From Actinomycetes bacterium (lineage in GTDB: Bacteria; Actinomycetota; Actinomycetes; Actinomycetales; Cellulomonadaceae), in NCBI GenBank assembly GCA_023438885.1, contig JAEXPS010000248.1, positions 1 to 8,673 of the forward strand: 8,673 nt of DNA, in the 5' to 3' direction. The position numbers were made by a program, and so were the translations under genes. The notes beneath the pieces were generated by a model. That model ran no database searches and was not told where the DNA came from. It worked only from the letters and a program-made list of their open reading frames with translations. Positions 1 to 5,166 of this stretch are shown here, one piece after another (within the stretch, counting starts at the first letter, position 1; each line of letters starts with the position of its first letter).

Positions 1-27
1 GGGGGGGGCCCCCCGCCCCCCCCCCGG
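1..27. repeat. G/C homopolymer block at window edge
   Basis: The window opens with eight G, six C, one G, ten C and two G, with no A or T in 27 bases. On the minus strand it lies about 24 nt downstream of the bldC-like stop codon. There it would read as a G-rich run followed by a C-run able to fold back, so it could act as a strong stem terminator. It could equally be a contig-edge or sequencing artefact. The sequence alone cannot decide between these. Confidence 0.5.
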
Positions 28-50
28 CGTCCGTGACGACCCGGTAGCGC

Positions 51-266
51 TCAGTCCACCAGGCGCTGCTGCGGCACACCCGTCAGCAGCTCGCGGACCT
101 CGTCCTCGTGGAACCGGCGGTGACCGCCGAGGGTGCGCACGGTCGACAACTTGCCGGCCTGCGCCCAACGCGTGACGGTCTTGGGGTCCACCCGGAAGAG
201 AACCGCCACCTCACCCGGCGTGAGCAACGCGCCTTGGGAGAGGCTGGTGGGGGTGGTCGATGCCAT
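51..266 (-). CDS. bldC: BldC-like MerR-type helix-turn-helix regulator
   Basis: This is a small DNA-binding protein of 71 residues. Residues 15-53 form a MerR/excisionase-type winged helix-turn-helix: LLTPGEVAVLF starts the fold, VDPKTVTRWAQAGKL is the recognition region, and TLGGHRRF is the wing hallmark of BldC. In Streptomyces, BldC is a developmental regulator of about 68 residues that binds DNA cooperatively at direct repeats. The near-identity of the core motif and the size make this a confident family call; the regulon here is unknown. The ATG at 266 was chosen over upstream in-frame starts (the frame is open to 395). An AGGAG lies 7 nt before it, the length then matches the family, and the upstream frame is occupied by a structured RNA (277-362). 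The gene appears monocistronic, with its own promoter at 367-395. Expression is probably controlled by the riboswitch in its leader. Confidence 0.93.
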   Translation of the reverse strand: MASTTPTSLSQGALLTPGEVAVLFRVDPKTVTRWAQAGKLSTVRTLGGHRRFHEDEVRELLTGVPQQRLVD

Positions 267-273
267 TGCATGA

Positions 274-278
274 CTCCT
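274..278 (-). promoter_or_regulatory. bldC Shine-Dalgarno, partly inside riboswitch P1
   Basis: AGGAG on the minus strand lies 7 nt before the ATG at 266 and fixes the start. Its first two bases (278-277) are also the last two bases of the GACAG strand that closes the putative aptamer (281-277). Formation of the closing stem would therefore compete directly with 30S binding. Confidence 0.75.
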
Positions 279-362
279 GTCGTTCGGTAGCTCGGCTTGC
301 CCAGAGGGCTCCGTGGCTTTGCGTCCCCGCCTTGCGGTCGGGTTTGCCCTTTTCGCTGACAG
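277..362 (-). promoter_or_regulatory. Cyclic di-GMP-I (GEMM-I) riboswitch aptamer upstream of bldC
   Basis: Read on the minus strand, the 5' UTR carries the class I c-di-GMP aptamer signature in order. AGGGCAAACC is at 350-341. A helix CCCG(A)CC/GGCGGG is capped by a GCAA GNRA tetraloop at 335-332. The hallmark GACGCAAAGCC is at 325-315. A CGG...CCG arm with an inner GCCC/GGGC hairpin follows, then AGCCGAGCTACCGAA at 297-283. A 5-bp closing stem pairs CTGTC (362-358) with GACAG (281-277). These elements match the known GEMM-I consensus and the Vibrio Vc2 aptamer in order and spacing, within about 86 nt. What is seen is the motif and pairing. What is inferred is that c-di-GMP stabilises the closing stem and lowers bldC translation, because the 3' strand overlaps the SD. 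A GEMM-Ib variant recognising cGAMP cannot be excluded by eye. Confidence 0.85.
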
Positions 363-366
363 CCGC

Positions 367-395
367 ACTATGCCCGAATCGGGTGCAGTGAACAA
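367..395 (-). promoter_or_regulatory. Putative promoter for riboswitch-bldC
   Basis: On the minus strand, TTGTTC (395-390) and CATAGT (372-367) are separated by exactly 17 nt and face bldC, resembling a housekeeping sigma promoter. Transcription would begin within or at the very 5' edge of the aptamer (about 363-360), so the closing stem may be slightly shorter than drawn. The spacer contains a perfect odd palindrome, CCCGA-A-TCGGG on the plus strand (373-383), a possible operator. Confidence 0.55.
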
Positions 396-468
396 GGTGT
401 GCCCGGGAATGTCCGGATTCGGGAGCGGGTGAAATAGCGATGTCGTCTCACAGACCGACCTGGCCCCG

Positions 469-481
469 GGGCCTTAGGCCC
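469..481 (-). terminator. Possible short hairpin terminator after excalibur gene
   Basis: GGGCCT and AGGCCC form a 6-bp inverted repeat around a single T, 40 nt past the excalibur stop. It overlaps the 12-base palindrome GGCCCCGGGGCC at 462-473. No T-run follows, so this is a weak call. Confidence 0.25.
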
Positions 482-520
482 GGACAGCGGGCGGCAGAGC
501 GGGGCCAACCGACCGACCGC

Positions 521-963
521 CTACTCGCAGACGACTCCGTCACCATCCGCGTCTCGGTACCAGTCGTACTCGGGATCCTGGCCCTTGCGATAGGGACCGT
601 AGCCGCTCGCCTTCGCGTCCTTGCAGGTCCGGAAGCTCGGATCAGGCCCGTCCGCGGCAGGTGCCGGCTCGACAGGCGCAGCCGGTGCCGCCGGAGCGGC
701 CGGTGCCGCAGGCGGCGCCACGAGCGCCGCAGGCGCCTCGGTCGCTGCCTCCGTCGGCGCGGCGTGGGGAAGCGTCGTCGCCGGTGTGGCACTCGGTGCG
801 GCGGCCGGCTCCTCGCTGGTCGGCTGCGCCACGCTCGGCGCCACGACGGACCTGTGGTCTTCGAGCCGATCGGCTCGCGCGGCACGTCATCGGCCGGCTG
901 ACACGCGCTCAGCATCAACCCGACAGTCAGTACGACGACGATCCCCCTGCTGCGTCCCTGCAT
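521..963 (-). CDS. Excalibur-domain lipoprotein, apparent frameshift
   Basis: Two overlapping frames together describe one secreted protein of about 147 residues. The upstream frame starts at ATG 963 (an in-frame GTG lies at 984). It encodes a lipoprotein signal peptide, QGRSRGIVVVLTVGLMLSAC, with lipobox LSAC, followed by QPADDVPREPIGSKTTG. Around 844-850 the coding bias moves to the other frame. That frame gives an Ala/Pro-rich linker (runs of APAAPAAP) and a C-terminal excalibur domain of about 37 residues: FRTCKDAKASGYGPY, two Cys, and the calcium-loop-like DADGDGVVCE end. Excalibur domains are known as extracellular, probably calcium-binding modules related to the EF-hand loop, often on surface proteins. 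Adding one base in the CCGTCGTGG context would join the frames. Alone, the downstream frame would start at GTG 844 without a signal peptide, which is implausible for this domain. The gene is either a real pseudogene or carries a sequence error. Confidence 0.75.
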
Positions 964-1023
964 GAGCGGGACATCGACGTGCACCGGCGATCGGTTGAGC
1001 GGTTCGCACGGGGTTCACCCGGG

Positions 1024-1073
1024 CCGGACCCGCGGGGTGCGGTCCGGACGGCGCCTCACCGAGAGCGGGTGAG
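1024..1073. promoter_or_regulatory. Two inverted repeats in the divergent intergenic region
   Basis: Between the divergent excalibur and hydrolase genes, CCGGACC (1024-1030) pairs with GGTCCGG (1041-1047) across 10 nt. CTCACC (1055-1060) pairs with GGTGAG (1068-1073) across 7 nt. The second ends about 14 nt before the AGGA SD of the hydrolase at 1098. They could be operators or 5' UTR hairpins. No clear -10 was found. Confidence 0.3.
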
Positions 1074-1097
1074 AGAGTCGCCCGTCAGGATGGGCTC

Positions 1098-1814
1098 GTG
1101 GGGGACGTCGCGGCGGGACCGCACCTCGTCTGGCGAGCCGCGGACTACGGCCTGGCGCTGCGGTGGCAGATGCGGTCGGCATCGAGGCGGGACGGCCCCG
1201 ACGCCTGGGAGCACCCCGCGCACGTCGTCGGCGCCCCCGTGGTCCTCGTGCCTGGCGTCTACGAGCGCTGGACGTTCCTGCGCCCCCTCGCGGCAGCCCT
1301 GTACGCGCGCGGGGTGCGGGTGCACGTGGTGCCGGAGCTCGGCCGGAACGCCCGGCCGTACGAGGTCTCGGCGGCCGTGCTGGGCCGCTATCTCGTCGCA
1401 CGGGACCTGCACGATGTCGTCCTCGTCGCGCACAGCAAGGGCGGCCTCATCGGCAAGCTGACGATGCTCGAGCACGACCCCGGCTACCGGGTGGCGCGCA
1501 TGGTGGCGGTCAACACCCCGTTCGACGGCTCGCCGCTCGCCCGGTGGACGCTCAGCCCCGCGCTGCGCGCATTCCGTCCGGCGCACCCGACGATCCGCGC
1601 CCTGGCCGCGGAGCTCGCGGTGAACGAGCGGATCGTCAACGTCCAGAGCCGCTGGGACCCCCACGTCCCGGGCGGCAGCACGCTGCCGGGTGCCGTTGCG
1701 GTTGCGCTCGAGACGCCCGGGCACTTCCGGCCGTTGACCGACCCCCGGCTGCGCGACGTGCTCGCGGAGGTGATCGGGTTCCCGTCAGGCGCTGCGGAAC
1801 CGCAGGACGCGTGA
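1098..1814 (+). CDS. Alpha/beta hydrolase, lipase-like (AHSKGG)
   Basis: This is a 238-residue alpha/beta hydrolase without a signal peptide. Strand VVLVPG at residues 48-53 gives the oxyanion-hole region. The nucleophile elbow AHSKGG places Ser113 as catalytic serine. Asp187 (SRWDPHVP) and His209 (ETPGHF) sit at the expected places for the rest of the triad. NTPFDGSPLA resembles the region after the elbow in triacylglycerol-lipase and PGAP1-like proteins, which suggests an esterase or lipase activity; the substrate is unknown. The GTG at 1098 is used because AGGA (1087-1090) lies 7 nt upstream. Its 3' end overlaps the convergent hydrolase gene by 30 nt. The neighbouring hydrolase is only distantly similar, so this is not an obvious tandem duplication. 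Confidence 0.85.
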   Translation: MGDVAAGPHLVWRAADYGLALRWQMRSASRRDGPDAWEHPAHVVGAPVVLVPGVYERWTFLRPLAAALYARGVRVHVVPELGRNARPYEVSAAVLGRYLVARDLHDVVLVAHSKGGLIGKLTMLEHDPGYRVARMVAVNTPFDGSPLARWTLSPALRAFRPAHPTIRALAAELAVNERIVNVQSRWDPHVPGGSTLPGAVAVALETPGHFRPLTDPRLRDVLAEVIGFPSGAAEPQDA

Positions 1815-2645
1815 CAGCCCGGGCTCGTTCGGGTCGTCCTTGATGGGCTCGTCGGCCAGCCAGGAGCGGACGACGTGCGCGAGCTCGCCCGGGTGACTGA
1901 AGTTCATCGCGTGCGCCGCGCCCTCGACGAGCACGAACGTCAGGTTGCCCTCGGTGATACGTGCCAGCTCGGCGATGCGGCGCGGCTCCGGCATCAGGGG
2001 GTCACGCGAGCCGACGACGGCGAGGGCCGGGACCCGCATGCGCAGGAAGCGTTCGAGCGCGGGGAAGCGCGTCAGCTCGCCAAACAGCGCGAACGTGCTG
2101 AGCGGCCCGAACTTCAGGTAGTCCGGCACGGCCAGCGACGCCATGCGTGGACTCTCGCGCACGCCGTCGCGTGCGAGCTGCACCAACGCTCGCGCGAACG
2201 GCTGGTTGTGCTGGCCACCGGCGGGAGAGACGAGCACCAGCCTTTCCACCCGCTCCGGCGCCAGGTGCGCGAACTCCAGGGCGACCGCGCAGCCCATCGA
2301 GTTGCCGAGCAGCACCACCTTGTCGTGGCCCAGCTCGTCGAGAAGCTCCTCGACCACGGTCGCCAGCGCGGGGATGCCGAGCGTGTGCTCCCAGCGCTCG
2401 CTCACGCCGTATCCGGGGAGATCCGGCACGAGGTTCTGCGCCGTGTCCGTGAGGCGCTCCGCGGTGGGCATCAGGCTCCGGCCGGAGATTGCGAAGCCGT
2501 GCACGTGGACGATCGGCGTCGCGCCGTCGACCGGCGGACTGGTCCGGACCAGCATCCGCCGGCCGCGAAGGCTGACCCATTGCTCGGACCACTCGGACGC
2601 GTCCACCCGCCGATGGTGGGCGCGGAGCGACCCGTCGCGGATCAC
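1785..2645 (-). CDS. Alpha/beta fold hydrolase (GNSMG)
   Basis: This 286-residue hydrolase has a complete classical core: HGF at 49-51 (oxyanion hole), DLPGYG at 75-80, nucleophile elbow GNSMG with Ser116, acid Asp215 in GSRDPLMP, and His245 in GAAHAMNF. A helical cap spans roughly residues 150-205. This pattern is typical of the large hydrolase family that includes meta-cleavage-product hydrolases, haloperoxidase-like enzymes and esterases; the reaction cannot be assigned. The start is uncertain. The GTG at 2645 has no good SD, and the first 25 residues are charged and non-conserved-looking. A later start such as Met31 would remove part of the first strand, so the long form is preferred. The gene ends inside the 3' end of the convergent hydrolase and starts about 45 nt from tRNA-Met. 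Confidence 0.87.
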   Translation of the reverse strand: MIRDGSLRAHHRRVDASEWSEQWVSLRGRRMLVRTSPPVDGATPIVHVHGFAISGRSLMPTAERLTDTAQNLVPDLPGYGVSERWEHTLGIPALATVVEELLDELGHDKVVLLGNSMGCAVALEFAHLAPERVERLVLVSPAGGQHNQPFARALVQLARDGVRESPRMASLAVPDYLKFGPLSTFALFGELTRFPALERFLRMRVPALAVVGSRDPLMPEPRRIAELARITEGNLTFVLVEGAAHAMNFSHPGELAHVVRSWLADEPIKDDPNEPGLSRVLRFRSA

Positions 2646-2690
2646 CCGGAACGGGTGTCAAGCATCAACCGGAACCGCACGTGGCACGGG

Positions 2691-2764
2691 TGGGGCAGGC
2701 GGGGCTTGAACCCGCGACCGACGGATTATGAGTCCGCTGCTCTGACCGGCTGAGCTACTGCCCC
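2691..2764 (-). tRNA. tRNA-Met (CAT), elongator type
   Basis: On the minus strand, acceptor GGGGCAG pairs with CTGCCCC. The D arm is GCTC...GAGC, the anticodon arm GCGGA-CTCATAA-TCCGT gives anticodon CAT, and the T arm is GCGGG-TTCAAGC-CCCGC. The discriminator is A and CCA is not encoded. The G1-C72 pair and the anticodon stem lacking three consecutive G-C pairs argue against the initiator tRNA. The GCGGA/TCCGT anticodon stem resembles elongator tRNA-Met rather than the tRNA-Ile2 that also carries CAT, but lysidine modification cannot be judged from DNA. Confidence 0.95.
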
Positions 2765-2774
2765 GGCGCGGGCA

Positions 2775-2780
2775 AGGGTA
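2775..2780 (-). promoter_or_regulatory. Putative -10 for tRNA-Met
   Basis: TACCCT on the minus strand matches TANNNT and ends 10 nt before the first tRNA base. No recognisable -35 is present. It sits back to back with the plus-strand -10 at 2792-2797, making a very compact divergent promoter. Confidence 0.4.
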
Positions 2781-2791
2781 GTCGCAGCCGG

Positions 2792-2797
2792 TAGCGT
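2792..2797 (+). promoter_or_regulatory. Putative leaderless -10 for the 2804 gene
   Basis: TAGCGT lies exactly 6 nt before the ATG at 2804, so transcription is predicted to start at the A of the start codon. Leaderless transcripts with this geometry are common in Actinobacteria. The GGAG that overlaps this spacer is only 2 nt from the ATG, too close for a good SD, which favours the leaderless reading. Confidence 0.55.
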
Positions 2798-2803
2798 GGA
2801 GCG

Positions 2804-3313
2804 ATGGCCCGCTTCCGTCACCGGCCCCCCGCCGACGTACTCGCCCGCCTTCCGCTCCCCCGCGGCGACGTGCTGCTCAACGCCGTGCAGCTCGTCGGCG
2901 GCGGTTGGGCCGTGGCGACGACGCGTGGCTTGCACCTCGTCGGGCGCGACGAGGCAGCACCGCCCGTCACCACGCCGTGGTGCGACATCGACCGCGCCTC
3001 GCTGGACCCCGCGAGCCGGACCCTCACCGTGTGGTGGGTCTCGGGGGCGCAGCGTGCCCTGGTGCTGCCCGAGGACGCCGACGCGCAGGCGTTCGCTCGC
3101 ACGTTCCGCGACCGGGTGCAGCAGTCCGTGATCCACTCGGTGACTGTGACACTGCCCGGCGGGGCACAGGCTCGGGTCGCGCTGCGGCGGGACCCCGACG
3201 GCGTGCTGTTCACCCAGACGTTGGGCGACGCGGCGGTCGACCTGACGGACCCCGAGGTCGCGGCGCTGCTGCACCGCGCGGAGGCGTCGGTGCGTGAGGC
3301 CGCCGGGCTGTAG
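2804..3313 (+). CDS. Conserved-looking actinobacterial protein of unknown function
   Basis: This 169-residue protein is not one I can assign to a named family. It has no signal peptide or membrane segment. The middle part (about residues 28-140) reads as alternating beta strands, for example WAVATTRGLHLVG, TLTVWWVSG, RALVLPE and SVTVTLPGGAQARVALRR. The C-terminal helix is DPEVAALLHRAEASVREAAG. The pattern resembles a small PH-like beta-barrel followed by a helix, but this is only an impression. Coding bias is strong and consistent, so it is a real gene. It sits between tRNA-Met (divergent, 39 nt away) and tRNA-Asn (45 nt downstream, same strand). The start is set by the leaderless -10 at 2792-2797. 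Confidence 0.85.
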   Translation: MARFRHRPPADVLARLPLPRGDVLLNAVQLVGGGWAVATTRGLHLVGRDEAAPPVTTPWCDIDRASLDPASRTLTVWWVSGAQRALVLPEDADAQAFARTFRDRVQQSVIHSVTVTLPGGAQARVALRRDPDGVLFTQTLGDAAVDLTDPEVAALLHRAEASVREAAGL

Positions 3314-3340
3314 CCGTCAGGGAGGCCCCGCGGCGGCTGC

Positions 3341-3346
3341 TACAGT
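3341..3346 (+). promoter_or_regulatory. Putative -10 for tRNA-Asn
   Basis: TACAGT fits TANNNT and ends 12 nt before the first tRNA base, a sensible distance for a tRNA with a short 5' leader. No clear -35 is seen. Confidence 0.45.
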
Positions 3347-3358
3347 TCTGCGCGGCGA

Positions 3359-3431
3359 TCCCCCGTAGCTCAATTGGCAGAGCATCCGACTGTTAATCGG
3401 AGGGTTACTGGTTCGAGTCCAGTCGGGGGAG
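3359..3431 (+). tRNA. tRNA-Asn (GTT)
   Basis: Acceptor TCCCCCG pairs with CGGGGGA. The D arm is GCTC...GAGC, the anticodon arm TCCGA-CTGTTAA-TCGGA gives anticodon GTT, and the T arm is ACTGG-TTCGAGT-CCAGT. The discriminator is G and CCA is not encoded. The gene is 73 nt long. There is no repeat of its 3' end downstream in the window, so no sign that it serves as an integration site here. Confidence 0.97.
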
Positions 3432-3452
3432 CTTCGTTTACCCGGGCTGCGC

Positions 3453-4007
3453 TCAGCCGCCCTCCCCCGGGGCGTTCATCGGAGCGCCGTCGCCCTCCGC
3501 TGGCAGGTCGCCGCGCTCGACGTGCTCCTTCGGGATGTTCGAGAAGAGATGGTCGAGCTCGTCCGCCCTCGGCACCCGGACCGCCTCGGCAGCCGCCCGC
3601 AGGGTCGCGGGCTCGACGTCCTGACCCTCGAGGACGACGTGCACGCCGCCATGCTCGACGGTGCAGGTCAGCACCGACCCACGGGTGTCCGGCAGCTCGG
3701 CGCAGGGGACCGTCGACGAGTCCGCGGCTGACAGCTCCCCGGCTCGCGACGTCAGGAGCATCACCGTGCTCGTGCCGCTCTGGTAGCCCGCAGACATGCC
3801 GTCGCTGCCCATGACGCCGACCGTCTGCGGGTTCAGCTCGAAGCGGTCGATGTCGGTGACGAGCACCAGGTCGGGCGCGATCCCGGCCGGCGTCGCCTGG
3901 GCAGCGATCGCGGTGGGGTCCGCGGCGCCGACGCGGCCGGCGCATGCCCCGAGCGCGAGCAGCGCGATACCGGTCATGGCGACAGCGGTGCGGCGCGCGA
4001 AGGTCAC
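3453..4007 (-). CDS. Secreted lipoprotein of unknown function
   Basis: This 184-residue exported protein begins MTFARRTAVAMTGIALLALG, with lipobox LGAC and lipidated Cys22. The mature part is mixed alpha/beta with two further cysteines (Cys102 in VPCAEL, Cys115 in VLTCTVEHGG), 13 residues apart, possibly a disulfide. The C-terminal 25 residues are Glu/Pro/Gly-rich and probably disordered. I do not recognise the family. GTG 4007 is preferred over ATG 3977. It supplies the positively charged n-region of the signal peptide and lies exactly 6 nt after a TACGTT -10, as in leaderless genes. The frame remains open far upstream to 5348, but that part is antisense to the VOC and methyltransferase-like genes. 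The gene is convergent with tRNA-Asn, with a 21-nt gap. Confidence 0.82.
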   Translation of the reverse strand: MTFARRTAVAMTGIALLALGACAGRVGAADPTAIAAQATPAGIAPDLVLVTDIDRFELNPQTVGVMGSDGMSAGYQSGTSTVMLLTSRAGELSAADSSTVPCAELPDTRGSVLTCTVEHGGVHVVLEGQDVEPATLRAAAEAVRVPRADELDHLFSNIPKEHVERGDLPAEGDGAPMNAPGEGG

Positions 4008-4013
4008 GCAGGC

Positions 4014-4019
4014 AACGTA
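4014..4019 (-). promoter_or_regulatory. Putative leaderless -10 for the lipoprotein gene
   Basis: TACGTT on the minus strand ends 6 nt before GTG 4007, the same spacing seen at the 2804 gene. It predicts transcription starting on the start codon and supports the longer start. Confidence 0.5.
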
Positions 4020-4069
4020 GCGCCGCGCGTCACCGGGCGTCGGAGCTTTCGAGCCTCGACGGCACGCGG

Positions 4070-4462
4070 TCAGTGAGACGAAGCCAGCTCCCAGACGTGC
4101 CCGCCGGGGTCCCGGAACGCCGCCGAGCGGATCCCCCACGGCCGGTCCATCGGTCCGTTGAGCAGCTGGGCGCCGCGGGACACGGCCTCGGCGGCAGCCG
4201 CGTCGACATCGGTCACCGTCACCGTGAGCTGGCACCGCACGCCGGCGTCCGGTCCGGCCACGGCCGCGGGCGCGACGAGCTCCGGGGCCGCGCCCACCTC
4301 GAGCAGGTTCACCAGGGTGGTGCCGAAGGCGAAGACCGCCGAATCGGCGTCCTCGAAGTGCACGGGCAGGTCGAAGACGGCCCGGTAGAACGCCTTCGCC
4401 GCGGCGAGATCCTCGACGAACAGGGTGATCGCGAAGATGCCGCTCGGCCGGAACGAGGTCAT
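4070..4462 (-). CDS. VOC-family (glyoxalase/bleomycin resistance-like) protein
   Basis: This 130-residue protein has two beta-alpha-beta-beta-beta modules. The first is IFAITLFVEDLAAAKAFYRAVFDL, with later strands AVFAFGTTLVNLLEV. The second is CQLTVTVTDVDAAAAEAVSRGAQLL, ending RDPGGHVWELA. Candidate metal or active-site positions are Glu55, Gln78 and Glu125. The position at the start of strand 1 is hydrophobic rather than His, so a standard glyoxalase I metal site is incomplete. Family members include glyoxalases, fosfomycin/bleomycin resistance proteins and many uncharacterised enzymes; no substrate can be given. ATG 4462 has AGGA 6 nt upstream. The start region overlaps the promoter and possible 5' end of the divergent gene at 4479. 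Confidence 0.85.
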   Translation of the reverse strand: MTSFRPSGIFAITLFVEDLAAAKAFYRAVFDLPVHFEDADSAVFAFGTTLVNLLEVGAAPELVAPAAVAGPDAGVRCQLTVTVTDVDAAAAEAVSRGAQLLNGPMDRPWGIRSAAFRDPGGHVWELASSH

Positions 4463-4466
4463 GGGC

Positions 4467-4472
4467 CATCCT
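4467..4472 (+). promoter_or_regulatory. Weak leaderless -10 for the 4479 gene
   Basis: CATCCT lies exactly 6 nt before GTG 4479 and differs from TANNNT at one key base. On the other strand the same bases include the AGGA SD of the VOC gene, so the two signals share DNA. Confidence 0.3.
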
Positions 4473-4478
4473 GGCGGG

Positions 4479-5159
4479 GTGTCCGCCGAGCCCGCACCTC
4501 GAGTCGTCGTCGCCCGTGAGTACGACGAGCACGGCGAGATCGCCCTCGCACGCCGCGGGGAGGTCGTCGAGCTCATCGTCGACGGGGTGTTCGCGATGGA
4601 CACGGTCGACTCCTCCTCCGAGCGCGCCCTGGCCACGCTCGCACTGCAGCGGCTGCGCGGCGAGGGGCTGCGCGTGCTCGCCGGGGGCCTGGGGCTGGGT
4701 TTCACGGCCCGGGCGCTGCTCGACGAACCCCGGGTCGCCGCGGTGCACGTGGTCGAGCTCCACGAGGCACTGGTCGGCTGGGCGCGGCAGGGGCTGGTCC
4801 CCGGTGTCAACGGCCTGCTCGACAACCCGCGGCTGCACGTGACGGTGGGCGACGTGCTGCTCGTCGTGCCCGCACTGGAGCCGGGCGAGCTGGACGCGAT
4901 CCTGCTCGATGTCGACAACGGCCCTGACTTCCTGATCCACCAGCAGAACGCCGAGGTCTACCGGCCCGCGTTCCTGCAGGCGGCGACGCGGGCGCTGGCT
5001 CCGGGCGGCGTGCTGGCCGTGTGGTGCTGCGACCCCGCGCCACGGCTGGCCGACGATCTCGCCACCGCCTGCGGACCGGTCGAGACCGTGACGATCGGCG
5101 TCGTACGGGACGGGCGGGAGCTCACGTACACGGTGCTGCTCGCCACCCGACCGCGCTGA
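4479..5159 (+). CDS. Spermidine synthase-like Rossmann-fold protein
   Basis: This 226-residue protein of the spermine/spermidine synthase (class I SAM-binding) fold carries VLAGGLGLGFTARALL at 66-81 as motif I. VHVVELHEALVGWAR has Glu93 as the likely ribose-binding acid. VTVGDV is at 121-126 and LDAILLDVDNGPDF at 138-151. A final APGGVLAVW strand begins at 174. The glycine loop is GGLGLG, not the GGGDGG of true SpeE. The usual catalytic-aspartate motif for aminopropyl transfer is replaced by DVDNGP, so polyamine synthesis is not assured; many actinobacterial paralogues carry this annotation with unknown function. Start: GTG 4479 is preferred because it has the leaderless-like -10. ATG 4461 is the alternative, overlapping the VOC start codon antiparallel. 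The gene ends 7 nt from the convergent membrane protein gene. Confidence 0.82.
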   Translation: MSAEPAPRVVVAREYDEHGEIALARRGEVVELIVDGVFAMDTVDSSSERALATLALQRLRGEGLRVLAGGLGLGFTARALLDEPRVAAVHVVELHEALVGWARQGLVPGVNGLLDNPRLHVTVGDVLLVVPALEPGELDAILLDVDNGPDFLIHQQNAEVYRPAFLQAATRALAPGGVLAVWCCDPAPRLADDLATACGPVETVTIGVVRDGRELTYTVLLATRPR

Positions 5160-5166
5160 GCTCGGT

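Noticed and set aside
267..395. A longer BldC start within the open frame up to 395
   Set aside because: The extra residues would be encoded by the riboswitch aptamer, the family is about 70 residues, and the AGGAG points to ATG 266.
1875..2753. A 292-codon plus-strand frame opposite the second hydrolase
   Set aside because: It is antisense to a hydrolase with a complete catalytic triad, is rich in Arg/His/Gln/Glu, and runs into tRNA-Met. It is a typical high-GC shadow frame.
2691..3431. Possible integration site or island bounded by the two tRNA genes
   Set aside because: No integrase gene and no direct repeat of either tRNA 3' end is present, and base composition does not change across the interval.
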